NCBI GenBank assembly: GCA_963589785.1
Contig: CAVAMJ010000007.1
Coordinates: 1 to 64,000 of the forward strand
Reading direction: 5' to 3'
DNA: 64,000 nucleotides
Source: SIG603 sp963589785
GTDB lineage: Bacteria > Bacillota > Clostridia > Oscillospirales > Acutalibacteraceae
Part shown: piece after piece, positions 24,381 to 33,228 of the stretch
Layout: every line of letters starts with the position of its first letter
Position numbering within the stretch: position 1 is the stretch's first letter
Notes under the pieces: generated by a model
Seen by the model: only the letters and a program-made list of their open reading frames with translations
Told to the model about the DNA's origin: nothing
The model's database searches: none
Position numbers and translations under genes: made by a program

Positions 24381-27194
24381 TTACTCTACATTTTTAAGAG
24401 CCTCGCTCTTTTTGATTTTGCCTATCTTTATCATCATGAGCGCACACACGACAATATAACAAGCAATACCGATAACAAAGGTCTTTACATAACAGGTATT
24501 TGATACTATGTAAGGAATATATCCCGATACCTCTGCATAAAGGAACGAACTAAACATAAATCGCAGAACTTTATCGACAAGCGGAGCTGAAATAAGAAGC
24601 GATGCGATTACCACAAAGCTTGTTATCACTAAATAAAGCTCGGCTATCTCACTGTTTCTGAATCCGAGAATTTTAGTCATAGCTATCGACTGCATATTTT
24701 TCTCAATGATCTGTTTAGTCATAAGGTACATCAGAAGAATAAGCATTATAATTCCGAACCCCTTGTATAGTCCCATGAAGTTGCCAATCGAATCTATCAT
24801 CTGATCCGCTACCTTTGTGAGGTCGACTTCGGTGATAACTGTTGCTATGTAATCGGAGTCTATATCTTTAATTTCTTCGTTCGAGAAATAACCAGAGAAG
24901 TGGTCTGAATTCTCTCCGAAGGTCGAGTTAAATTCGTCTATATTCATAAAGACAGACATTGCCGCATAATAATCATAAGTACCGCCGATTTTAAAAGAAT
25001 AAGTTTTTTCCTTATAAGGATCTTTCAGTGTCAGCGTGTCACCGACACCAAGCTTAAACTTATCGGCAATTCCGACAGAAACAAGCACTTCGCCTTTTGG
25101 TATTTCCTTTGTTACATATTCAGAATTTTCGGTTACACCGTAAATACTAACCTCATCGGTCATGAAGCCTTCCACCATTGAGTCAAGGCTTGTGACGGCA
25201 TATTTTTCTGTGGAATTTGTTTCCGTCTCCTTTTCTTCCATTAGAACATACTGATATTCGGAGAGCTTTTCACTCACGATAAGCTTGGCGTAATCCTCAA
25301 AAAGCGGGCTGAACATCAAGCCGAAAATGCAGATTGTACTGCCAAGCAAAATGCCGATTAGAAGCGTAAGGTAAGCGGGAATATTCTGGAACAAAATGCG
25401 CAGTCTGAATCTCGTGAAGAACGGAAGCTTAGAGCTTAATTTTAATGCCTTTCTGTTTTTCTTTTTCGATAAATCGTGCCTTAAGAACTTTATCGGCGAA
25501 AGCTTAAGCTTTAAATTCAGCACGAGAAGATTTATCACAATCATCAGTATAATCGGAATTACCGTTGTATCGACAAAAGCCTCCGCGTTAATTAAGCCCT
25601 CATATTTAGGGAGTGAGAATGAATGGTAGAATATCGACTTCATGTATTCGACAAACCACGTGTAACCGAGTATATTTCCCACGACAGCCGCAATCAGCGT
25701 GACAAGCGTCGGCATAAAAAGATAGTGCTTAACAAGTTCTTTTTTGGTAAAGCCAAGCGCACGAAGCGTTCCGATAACTCCCGATTCCTTTGCTATTGTG
25801 TTAGATACCGTAACGGCAAAGACAAAAGCGATTATTACCGTGACGAGATAGTCAAACATTATGAACATAGGCTTGTCGCCCTCCATGTCGTCCATGCAGT
25901 AGGTTATCGCCTTGTTCTGATATTTTGCTATGTAATTATCTATGCTGAGATATTCACTTTTATCAAATTGATAATTGATAATTTTCTCAAGTGAATCGAG
26001 CGTGTTTGTCATTTCCGATGTATCATAAAGACCCGTAGCCTCAAGCTTTTCGACAGCGTTTCTTATATCGCTCAAATCAAAGTCAATATCGTTGTTATAG
26101 CTTTCGTCGGTGTCGTCTAGATTAACGGTAGGCGGCTCATCATCAAAGCTTGTAGCACTTTCATCGTCCTCGATTTTCTCAAACGCATCCTCGAGCTCAT
26201 CAAGTGCCTTTTCCGTTGTGCCGAGTTCTTCGGCAAGAAGAGCGTTGAGCGTTGTATCTTGATTTTCTGCCGCACGCTTTAGATAAGCTTCACCGTCAGC
26301 ATCAGAAAGATAAAGTTCAACAATATCTGCTTCTGTGAGTGAAGTCATAACTTTGCCGACAAGAGCCATGCTTGCGTCCTCTATCTTATCTTCAAGCACA
26401 TCGCTTACATCGTCAAACTGATCTTCAAGCTTATTCGCAAGCGTCTTAGCGTTTTCATAAAGCTCATCCACCTTAGCTTGAATTATCTTAGTATCATAAA
26501 CCTTAATAACATCCTCGATATCATCGATGAACGCTTCGCTTTTAGCATTCTCCTCAATCTCGTCCTTGGGTGCTGTATTATATTTCCAAGCGTAGTTGTA
26601 TTTATCATCTACACTCAGTTTTTCATAGCCGTTTTCGCTCATAATTCCCACACCGAAGGTCGATGCCGAAAACATCATATCTGAATTATTCTCAAAAAGA
26701 CAACCGTAGTCGACAAGTGCGACAAAGCCGCTGATTTTATAGCTTTTGCCACCAAAGCTTATGCTGTCACCAACATTAATGCCCTGTGTCTCAGCAAATA
26801 TGCGATCTATCGCAATCTCATCGTCTGACTTTGGATATTCGCCCTCCATGAGGCACTCAAGGTTCACCTCGTCACGCTTTTTGAATATGCGAATCGTCGC
26901 TCCGTTTGTGTCGAGGTCCTCTTCTTTGTAATACAAATTATAGAATTTTAAGTCTCCCTTTTCTTCAAGCTGTGACAAAACCTCGCTTGTCGGCTCTTTA
27001 GAAAATGTGATATGTCCGTCCTCGACATTATATTTATTAAAGCCCTCATAAAAGGTCTTTTTAATGCTGCTTGCCGCAACAAGATATCCCGATACTATGC
27101 TGATGAGCATAACCATAAATAGGAAAATGACGATATATTTTCCTAAATCTGATTTAAGCTCCCGCAAGTATCTCTTTCTAAGCGGATTTCTCAT
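24381..27194 (-). CDS. FtsX-type ABC transporter permease with large extracellular region
   Basis: A 937-residue membrane protein. One N-terminal membrane helix (about 18-40) precedes a large extracytoplasmic part (about 45-440). That part ends in an acidic, coiled-coil-like region rich in Asp and Glu. Two FtsX domains follow, near 445-560 and 835-930, with a second extracytoplasmic segment between them. The C-terminal G-x-I-M-L-I-L-L-M-Y-L-M-T-K-Q-I-I-E-K-N is typical of the MacB/FtsX superfamily. Such proteins use ATP to drive mechanical change or export outside the membrane (lipids, peptides, envelope control) rather than import. It is co-transcribed with its ATPase, 17 bases upstream. Substrate unknown. 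Confidence 0.85.
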   Translation of the reverse strand: MRNPLRKRYLRELKSDLGKYIVIFLFMVMLISIVSGYLVAASSIKKTFYEGFNKYNVEDGHITFSKEPTSEVLSQLEEKGDLKFYNLYYKEEDLDTNGATIRIFKKRDEVNLECLMEGEYPKSDDEIAIDRIFAETQGINVGDSISFGGKSYKISGFVALVDYGCLFENNSDMMFSASTFGVGIMSENGYEKLSVDDKYNYAWKYNTAPKDEIEENAKSEAFIDDIEDVIKVYDTKIIQAKVDELYENAKTLANKLEDQFDDVSDVLEDKIEDASMALVGKVMTSLTEADIVELYLSDADGEAYLKRAAENQDTTLNALLAEELGTTEKALDELEDAFEKIEDDESATSFDDEPPTVNLDDTDESYNNDIDFDLSDIRNAVEKLEATGLYDTSEMTNTLDSLEKIINYQFDKSEYLSIDNYIAKYQNKAITYCMDDMEGDKPMFIMFDYLVTVIIAFVFAVTVSNTIAKESGVIGTLRALGFTKKELVKHYLFMPTLVTLIAAVVGNILGYTWFVEYMKSIFYHSFSLPKYEGLINAEAFVDTTVIPIILMIVINLLVLNLKLKLSPIKFLRHDLSKKKNRKALKLSSKLPFFTRFRLRILFQNIPAYLTLLIGILLGSTICIFGLMFSPLFEDYAKLIVSEKLSEYQYVLMEEKETETNSTEKYAVTSLDSMVEGFMTDEVSIYGVTENSEYVTKEIPKGEVLVSVGIADKFKLGVGDTLTLKDPYKEKTYSFKIGGTYDYYAAMSVFMNIDEFNSTFGENSDHFSGYFSNEEIKDIDSDYIATVITEVDLTKVADQMIDSIGNFMGLYKGFGIIMLILLMYLMTKQIIEKNMQSIAMTKILGFRNSEIAELYLVITSFVVIASLLISAPLVDKVLRFMFSSFLYAEVSGYIPYIVSNTCYVKTFVIGIACYIVVCALMMIKIGKIKKSEALKNVE

Positions 27195-27211
27195 TATATA
27201 CTCCTTAATGT

Positions 27212-27913
27212 TTACCAGTCGAGATCCTCTGCGCTTACCTTAGTTTCGTTGAGATAATTCTTTCTCACTTCGCCGTCTCGAAGCTTGATTACTCTGTCTG
27301 CCATGAGTCTGATTGCATCGTTATGCGTCACCATGATTATGCAAGTGCCGTAACGCTTGTTGACATCCTCGATAAGCTTCAGTATTTCCTTGCCCGTCTT
27401 GTAATCGAGTGCTCCCGTCGGCTCATCGCAAAGAAGTATACTCGGATTTTTGATTAACGCTCTGCCGATAGAAACTCTCTGCTGTTGACCGCCAGAAATC
27501 TGGCTTGGCAATTTATTCTGATGCTCCTTAAGTCCCAGCACATCAAGCAATTCATCTGTATCGAGCGGATTTGCGCTAAGATATGCTCCTACCTCGATAT
27601 TCTCTCGAACTGTCAAATTCGGTATCAAATTATACATCTGAAAGACATAACCTAAGTGCTTTCTGCGGTATTCCGTAAGCTTCTTTTCGTTCATTTCGGC
27701 TGTTTTTTCGCCGTTTATCGAGATATAACCGCTGTCGGCATTATCGATACCGCCGATTATATTTAACAGCGTGGATTTTCCCGATCCTGACGGGCCGAGC
27801 AAAACGCAAAATTCTCCTTTTTCAAGAGAAAAATCTATTCCTTTGAGAACTTCGGCTTTTGTTATTCCCTCGCCGAAGGCTTTGCGTATTCCGCTAACCT
27901 CAATAAAACTCAT
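27212..27913 (-). CDS. ABC transporter ATP-binding protein (MacB/LolD type)
   Basis: A 233-residue ATPase. Walker A is G-P-S-G-S-G-K-S-T, the signature is S-G-G-Q-Q-Q-R-V-S-I-G-R-A-L, Walker B is I-L-L-C-D-E-P-T-G-A-L-D, and the H-loop is V-T-H-N-D. The Q-Q-Q-R-V and T-G-A-L-D variants are those of the MacB/LolD/FtsE group paired with FtsX permeases. It is the first gene of a two-gene operon with the permease. Its promoter carries an inverted repeat at the predicted transcription start, so it is probably under repressor control. Confidence 0.92.
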   Translation of the reverse strand: MSFIEVSGIRKAFGEGITKAEVLKGIDFSLEKGEFCVLLGPSGSGKSTLLNIIGGIDNADSGYISINGEKTAEMNEKKLTEYRRKHLGYVFQMYNLIPNLTVRENIEVGAYLSANPLDTDELLDVLGLKEHQNKLPSQISGGQQQRVSIGRALIKNPSILLCDEPTGALDYKTGKEILKLIEDVNKRYGTCIIMVTHNDAIRLMADRVIKLRDGEVRKNYLNETKVSAEDLDW

Positions 27914-27936
27914 ATATACACCCTCTCAATCTTTTA

Positions 27937-27986
27937 TAGTTAGCAATAACTAACCACATAATATAATACTGGATTTTATTTGTCAA
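27937..27986 (-). promoter_or_regulatory. Promoter and probable operator of the ABC exporter operon
   Basis: Minus strand consensus TTGACA (27986-27981), 17 bp, TATTAT (27963-27958). An inverted repeat TAGTTA-TTGC-TAACTA (27952-27937) sits immediately after the -10, covering the expected +1, the classical place for a repressor. The regulator is not in the window. Confidence 0.72.
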
Positions 27987-28067
27987 TTAATTTTTACACA
28001 TATTTTGATATGCTACAGTTTACTTAAATTATGTATATCAAAATATATTCGCAATATTCTTAGAAAG

Positions 28068-28096
28068 CAAAAACCGACCCCAAAGGGATCGGTTTG
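28068..28096 (-). terminator. Intrinsic terminator after dapL
   Basis: Minus strand stem AAACCGATCCC / GGGGTCGGTTT-like pairing (one wobble) closing a short loop, followed by TTG and T-rich sequence. Confidence 0.8.
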
Positions 28097-28112
28097 AATG
28101 CTAAATTCACTA

Positions 28113-29300
28113 TTACTTGTTGTAAAGCTTCTTGAATCTCTCCATAGCCTCGAGAGTCTTCTCCTTAGTGTTAAAAGCTGTGAGACGGAAATATCCCTCG
28201 CCTGCTTTACCGAAGCCTGAACCGGGAGTACCTACGACGTTAGCCTCCTCGAGAAGCTTGTCGAAGAATTCCCAAGATGTCATTCCGTCCGGAGTTTTCA
28301 TCCAGATGTATGGGGAATGAACGCCGCCGAAATATGTTATTCCAAGCTCATCGAATGTGCTTGCGATAATCTTTGCGTTCTCCTTGTAGTAAGCAAGGTC
28401 TGCTCTTGTCTGAGCGTAGCCCTCTGCTGAAAATACAGCCTCAGCGCCTCTCTGAACAATGTAAGGAACACCGTTGAACTTAGTTGTCTGACGGCGAAGC
28501 CACATAGCGTTGATGCTTGCACCCTCACGAACGAGAGCCTTCGGAACTACAGTATAACCGCATCTTGTACCTGTGAAGCCTGCTGTCTTGGAGAATGAGC
28601 AAAGCTCGATTGCACAAGTCTTTGCGCCCTCAATCTCATAGATAGATGTAGGAAGCTCCTCATCATCTATGAATGCCTCATAAGCTGAGTCAAAAAGAAT
28701 AATTGAATCGTTTGCGTTAGCATAAGCAACCCACTCCTCGAGTTGTGCCTTGTTGTAAACAGCACCTGTTGGGTTGTTCGGTGAGCAAAGATAGATGATG
28801 TCTGCCTTTTCTGTTACGGACTCAGGCATCGGAAGGAAGCCGTTCTCCTCAGAACCGCTCATGTAAGTGATCTTTCTGCCAGCCATAACGTTTGTGTCAA
28901 CATAAACAGGATAAACCGGATCCGGAACTAAAACGGTATTGTCTGTGGAGAAAAGATCGAGGATGTTTCCGCAGTCTGACTTAGCACCGTCAGAAATGAA
29001 AACTTCACCCTTCTCAAGTGTGACACCCTTCTTAGCGTAATACTCTGTGATTGCATCGCTAAGGAAGCCGTAGCCCTGCTCGTCGCCGTAGCCACGGAAA
29101 GTCTCAGCTACACCCATCTCGCTGACAGCACCGTGAAGTGCATCGATAACAGCGGGGCAAAGCGGTCTTGTGACATCACCGATACCAAGCTTAATAACAT
29201 TAGCCTCAGGATGAGCCGCAGTGTACTCTGCTACTTTTCTGTTGATCGTGCTGAAAAGATAGCTTTTCTCTAAATTGTTGTAATTGGAGTTAATTTTCAT
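28113..29300 (-). CDS. dapL: LL-diaminopimelate aminotransferase
   Basis: A 395-residue class I/II PLP aminotransferase that converts tetrahydrodipicolinate directly to LL-diaminopimelate, for lysine and peptidoglycan. The start I-N-S-N-Y-N-N-L-E-K-S-Y-L-F-S-T-I and the stretch G-I-G-D-V-T-R-P-L are diagnostic for DapL. The PLP lysine lies in S-F-S-K-T-A-G-F-T-G-T-R-C-G-Y. This single-step pathway bypasses the succinylase and acetylase branches and is typical for many Clostridia. It lies 33 bases downstream of purF on the same strand with no terminator between, so it may be the last gene of the glutamate synthase-purF transcript. That would be sensible, since glutamate is its amino donor. Confidence 0.94.
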   Translation of the reverse strand: MKINSNYNNLEKSYLFSTINRKVAEYTAAHPEANVIKLGIGDVTRPLCPAVIDALHGAVSEMGVAETFRGYGDEQGYGFLSDAITEYYAKKGVTLEKGEVFISDGAKSDCGNILDLFSTDNTVLVPDPVYPVYVDTNVMAGRKITYMSGSEENGFLPMPESVTEKADIIYLCSPNNPTGAVYNKAQLEEWVAYANANDSIILFDSAYEAFIDDEELPTSIYEIEGAKTCAIELCSFSKTAGFTGTRCGYTVVPKALVREGASINAMWLRRQTTKFNGVPYIVQRGAEAVFSAEGYAQTRADLAYYKENAKIIASTFDELGITYFGGVHSPYIWMKTPDGMTSWEFFDKLLEEANVVGTPGSGFGKAGEGYFRLTAFNTKEKTLEAMERFKKLYNK

Positions 29301-29333
29301 ATTGTAATTCCTTTCGGGAAATGTAATACAATT

Positions 29334-30731
29334 TTACTCAAGATCGTTTTTATGAATCTTGACGCTGTCGCCTGTGAAGCACTTTGTGCAGAAGTCTGCT
29401 CCGCTCTTAGCGCAAGACTCCTTTAAGCCCTTGATTGAGATATAACCGAGGCTGTCTGCACCGATTGCCTTGCAAATGCCGTCGAGATCCATCTTGTTAG
29501 CGATAAGCTTATCCTCACTGTCAATATCAGTGCCGTAGTGGCAAGTATACTTGAAAGGAGGTGAGCTTACACGGAAATGAACCTCTTTAGCGCCAGCCTT
29601 TCTGACAGCTTCGACTATCTGTCCTGAAGTAGTACCACGGACGATTGAGTCATCAACCAGGACAACCCTCTTGCCCTCAAGGTTAAACTTAAGCGGATTA
29701 AGCTTGAGTCTTACGGCACTTTCACGCTGTGACTGTGTCGGATAGATGAAGCTTCTTCCGATGTATCTGTTCTTGGTAAAGCCAGTAGCAAGCGGAATTC
29801 CGCTCTCGAGAGAATAACCAACCGCAGCATCGAGTCCGCTGTCAGGAACACCGCATACAACATCGGCATCAACAGGATACTCTCTTGCGAGTGCTCTTCC
29901 CATATTTACTCTTGACTCATAGACGCTCAAGCCGTCAATGACGGAGTCGTCTCTTGCGAAGTAAACATACTCGAATATGCAAAGACCGCCGGTCTTGTTC
30001 TCTGTAATATCAATTCCGGAATATGTGATTTCACCGTTATCAATAACGACAACCTCACCCGGCTTAATATCTCTGACAAATGTGAAGTTTGTGCTGTCAA
30101 GAGCGCAGCTCTCTGAAGCAACCGCATAGCCGTGAGCATTCTTTCCAAGGCAAAGCGGACGATAACCAGATGGGTCACGAACGCAGACAATCTTTCCGGA
30201 GCCTGAGAGAATGATAAGCGAATAAGCGCCGCTTAGCTTATTGCAAGCCTTGATGACACCCTTTAATGTGTCCTTCTGCTCAACAATATAATATCCGATA
30301 AGCTGTGAGATAACCTCACTGTCGCTTGTTGCGTCAAACTGAACGCCGATTTCTGCAAGGGCGTCCTTGAGTTCCTTAGCGTTAACTATATTTCCGTTGT
30401 GAACGGTAGCAATTCTTCCTGTCAAAAACTCTGTTAGGAACGGCTGAACGTTTTCAATCGTGTTGTTGCCTGTAGTGGAATATCTGTCGTGACCGATAGC
30501 AACATGGCTCTCGGGCATTTTCTTCATCACACTTGAATCAAAAACCTCGCTGACTAAGCCAACGTCCTTATGGTAAAGTATACGGTTATCCTTGGCGACT
30601 GCAATACCTGCGCCCTCCTGTCCTCTGTGCTGTAAAGCAAGAAGAGCATTGTAGGTGATGCCTGCCGCTTCGGGTACATTTACACTTACACCGAAGACCG
30701 CACATTCCTCATGAAGCTTTCCAAGACTCAT
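29334..30731 (-). CDS. purF: Amidophosphoribosyltransferase
   Basis: A 465-residue enzyme of the first purine step: glutamine plus PRPP gives phosphoribosylamine. The N-terminal nucleophile is Cys10 after a 9-residue propeptide (M-S-L-G-K-L-H-E-E | C-A-V-F-G). The PRPP loop is V-L-V-D-D-S-I-V-R-G-T-T-S. Cysteines in G-L-C-I-F-E, Y-T-C-H-Y-G and C-T-K-C fit the oxygen-sensitive [4Fe-4S] Bacillus-type enzyme. The start ATG 30731 has GGAGGAT upstream; the extension to 30773 does not. It follows the glutamate synthase genes rather than other pur genes, an arrangement that links glutamine use to purine synthesis. Confidence 0.95.
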   Translation of the reverse strand: MSLGKLHEECAVFGVSVNVPEAAGITYNALLALQHRGQEGAGIAVAKDNRILYHKDVGLVSEVFDSSVMKKMPESHVAIGHDRYSTTGNNTIENVQPFLTEFLTGRIATVHNGNIVNAKELKDALAEIGVQFDATSDSEVISQLIGYYIVEQKDTLKGVIKACNKLSGAYSLIILSGSGKIVCVRDPSGYRPLCLGKNAHGYAVASESCALDSTNFTFVRDIKPGEVVVIDNGEITYSGIDITENKTGGLCIFEYVYFARDDSVIDGLSVYESRVNMGRALAREYPVDADVVCGVPDSGLDAAVGYSLESGIPLATGFTKNRYIGRSFIYPTQSQRESAVRLKLNPLKFNLEGKRVVLVDDSIVRGTTSGQIVEAVRKAGAKEVHFRVSSPPFKYTCHYGTDIDSEDKLIANKMDLDGICKAIGADSLGYISIKGLKESCAKSGADFCTKCFTGDSVKIHKNDLE

Positions 30732-30806
30732 AAATATAATCCTCCATAAAAAACAATTCAAGAGCAAAGCCAATTTTTCGTCTTTGCTCTGAAGTTTTGC
30801 CGAAAC

Positions 30807-31520
30807 TCAGTTTGCGGCATAAAGCGTTTTGTAAGGGTTGCTTGCGTTCGGCGTACAGACATAGAAGTCGTCCGCTGTGAACTCTGTGCTATCCCCAAAC
30901 AGCTTTTTGTATTCGTCCACGTAGTATTTTATATCGTCAAAGTCACTTTGACAAGCTTTTTTTACAAGAACCTGTACAGGAAGGTATTTGAGCTCCTCGC
31001 TGCTTCTTACGAAAATCTTTCCGCCGTGCATACCTGTGCCTGTGAAGTTACCCAGAGGAACACCCTCTGCGCCTAATCCGAGTATGATAATCATACCTCC
31101 TGCGAGATACTCTCCGCAGAAGCTTCCTACCTTTCCTCCGACTACGATAACCGGCTTCTTTTCGCCATATTCCTTCATATGGATACCTGTGCGGTAACCT
31201 GAATCACCCTTGACGAAAATCTCTCCGCCACGCATAGCGTAGCCGAGTGCGTCGCCCGCAGAACCATTGATGACGATTCTTCCGTCATTCATGGTATCTC
31301 CGACTGCATCCTGTGCATTTCCGTTAACTATGATATTTGCACCGTCAAGGTAGCATCCGAGCGCATTGCCCGGAGTACCGTTGATTTCTATTGTTCTGTT
31401 CTGTGCTGCAGTACCGATAAATCTCTCTCCGAAACAATCGTTGATAACAACGTCGCCCTCGGATTCTCTTACCATTCTATTGAGTTCCTGGTAATCCTGT
31501 GCCTGAGCAGATATAACCAT
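30807..31520 (-). CDS. Glutamate synthase GXGXG domain protein (GltB C-terminal domain as separate subunit)
   Basis: A 237-residue protein equal to the C-terminal beta-helix domain of GltB. It shows repeated G-x2-G-x3-G units (L-G-C-Y-L-D-G-A-N-I-I-V-N-G, V-G-D-T-M-N-D-G, L-G-Y-A-M-R-G-G). In the fused enzyme this domain is structural and positions the ammonia tunnel. It abuts the FAD oxidoreductase gene without a gap. It is the fifth of five genes that together make a split NAD(P)H- or ferredoxin-linked glutamate synthase. Confidence 0.92.
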   Translation of the reverse strand: MVISAQAQDYQELNRMVRESEGDVVINDCFGERFIGTAAQNRTIEINGTPGNALGCYLDGANIIVNGNAQDAVGDTMNDGRIVINGSAGDALGYAMRGGEIFVKGDSGYRTGIHMKEYGEKKPVIVVGGKVGSFCGEYLAGGMIIILGLGAEGVPLGNFTGTGMHGGKIFVRSSEELKYLPVQVLVKKACQSDFDDIKYYVDEYKKLFGDSTEFTADDFYVCTPNASNPYKTLYAAN

Positions 31521-32771
31521 TTATACCTCGCCTCCTAATTTACTTTGTCGTTGCTCGCGTGAGAATGCCATCAGTCCAGGATGGTCGCATACGAGCTCAA
31601 AATCTATACTGTCGAGCGGAGTTTGCTCTCTTATTAAACTTGTGTAAATGCCTGCTTTTGCAATATCACCGATAATGATAAAGCCTTTAAGCTTATTGTC
31701 CTTATAGTAAAGCTTCTTGTAGCTTTCGCCCTCGTTCTTGAGGTAGTAGTCACCTGTGCATGCACCGCCTGTGAGAACGTGAAGGCCGAAGAATCCGATA
31801 GCATTCATCGGCATTGCCTTATCGAAATGCTTCTCGACCTCTGCCATGTTGTATCCCGCACATTCGCCCTGCATATAAGCATTAGGCAGAATAGCCATGA
31901 TTTTAACTGACTCTGAAGAAACATCGTAGCTCTCAGTTACATCGCCGGCGGCATAAATATCGGGGATGCTTGTTCTCATTTGGTCATCAACCTTGATTCC
32001 CCTTCCGACCTCAGCGCCGATATCCTTGAGTAAACCTACATTCGGTCTTACGCCGACTGCAGTAACGAGAATATCAAACTCGAGTGTATCTCCGCCGGTG
32101 AGCTTAACGCTGTTCTCGAAGAACTCCTCGCCGCTCTGACCGAGATAGAACTTCATGCCGTGCTTCTCGAGGTGAGCCTTGATTATCTCGCCGGACTCCT
32201 CCTCAAGAATTGAGGAAAGCGGTCTCGGAGCTAAATCAACTAAGCTTATTTCTGTATCCTTGCTGATTCCCTCGGCACATTTCAAACCGATAAGACCTGC
32301 ACCGATGATGAGAACCTTCGGCTTAGAGCCTTTCTCTGCGGTGACCTCGCTGATCATATCTCTTAGCTTGTGAGCGTCGTCGAGTGTCATAAATGAGCAA
32401 ACTCGCTTAACTCTGTCGAGGCCCTTCATCGGAGGAACAAACGGGCTTGAGCCTGTCGCAACCAAAAGCTTGTCGTAAGGAACTTTCTCGCCGCTCTCTA
32501 AAGTGATCTCTTTGCTGTCCTTATCTATTGCTGTGGCAACCTCACCGAGCTTAACCTCGATATCGTTGTCGGAATAGAAGCTATCGGGGCGATACTTCAT
32601 TCTCTCCTCGTCTGTTTTGCCGAGAAGAAGATAAGAGATAAGCGGTCTCGAGTATGTGTGATGCGGCTCGCTTGCAATGATTGTAATCTTGCCTTCCTTA
32701 TCGTTCTTTCTGATTGCTTCGGCTGCACCGATTCCGGCAGCCGAGTTTCCGATTATAACATAGTTTTTCAT
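31521..32771 (-). CDS. FAD-dependent NAD(P)-type oxidoreductase of split glutamate synthase
   Basis: A 416-residue flavoprotein of the NADH oxidase/nitrite reductase-like fold. The FAD loop is I-I-G-N-S-A-A-G-I-G-A-A, the NAD loop is I-I-G-A-G-L-I-G-L, and the second FAD motif is I-Y-A-A-G-D-V. It most probably takes the role of GltD, passing electrons via the ferredoxin-like subunit to the FMN subunit. The start ATG 32771 has GAGGTGA upstream and lies 4 bases after the ferredoxin stop; the extension to 32789 would overlap. It lacks GltD's own Fe-S domain, which is supplied by the neighbouring gene. Confidence 0.85.
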   Translation of the reverse strand: MKNYVIIGNSAAGIGAAEAIRKNDKEGKITIIASEPHHTYSRPLISYLLLGKTDEERMKYRPDSFYSDNDIEVKLGEVATAIDKDSKEITLESGEKVPYDKLLVATGSSPFVPPMKGLDRVKRVCSFMTLDDAHKLRDMISEVTAEKGSKPKVLIIGAGLIGLKCAEGISKDTEISLVDLAPRPLSSILEEESGEIIKAHLEKHGMKFYLGQSGEEFFENSVKLTGGDTLEFDILVTAVGVRPNVGLLKDIGAEVGRGIKVDDQMRTSIPDIYAAGDVTESYDVSSESVKIMAILPNAYMQGECAGYNMAEVEKHFDKAMPMNAIGFFGLHVLTGGACTGDYYLKNEGESYKKLYYKDNKLKGFIIIGDIAKAGIYTSLIREQTPLDSIDFELVCDHPGLMAFSREQRQSKLGGEV

Positions 32772-32775
32772 AATC

Positions 32776-33204
32776 TCACCTCTCCTCAAAGACTATAGCA
32801 CTGTTCGGGCAGCCCTGTACGCACATCGGCTGACCGGCGTGTGTTTTTGTGCAAAGCTCGCACTTCTGAGCGGGACCGTCCTCTGTCGGAGCTACGCAGC
32901 CGTAGGGACATGCCACAACACAAGTGAAGCAGCCTATGCACTTGTTCTGATCGATAGAGATTACTCCGTCCTTCTTGGTTAAAGCACCTGTGATACAGGA
33001 CTTTACACAATACGGCTCTTTGCAGTGACGGCAAGAAACAGCGAAGCTGATACCGTCCTTTTCCTCTACGTTAATTCTCGGATGAATTTCTTTACCCTTT
33101 AAGGCTTTGACCATATCGCTTTCTCCGGAATTGGAAAAAGCACAGTAATATTCGCAAAGGTGACAACCTAAGCACCATTTTTCATTGACATATACACGTT
33201 TCAT
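32776..33204 (-). CDS. Polyferredoxin-like electron transfer subunit (4Fe-4S)
   Basis: A 142-residue cysteine-rich protein. Motifs are C-L-G-C-H-L-C-E-Y-Y-C, C-R-H-C-K-E-P-Y-C-V-K-S-C, C-I-G-C-F-T-C-V-V-A-C-P, and C-E-L-C-T-K-T-H plus C-V-Q-G-C-P. This is enough for up to four [4Fe-4S] clusters, as in HycB/DmsB-type subunits. Its place between the FMN and FAD genes suggests that it wires the two flavins of the split glutamate synthase. It could alternatively accept electrons from free ferredoxin. Confidence 0.88.
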   Translation of the reverse strand: MKRVYVNEKWCLGCHLCEYYCAFSNSGESDMVKALKGKEIHPRINVEEKDGISFAVSCRHCKEPYCVKSCITGALTKKDGVISIDQNKCIGCFTCVVACPYGCVAPTEDGPAQKCELCTKTHAGQPMCVQGCPNSAIVFEER

Positions 33205-33228
33205 AAATACAATTCCCCGCTACATTAA

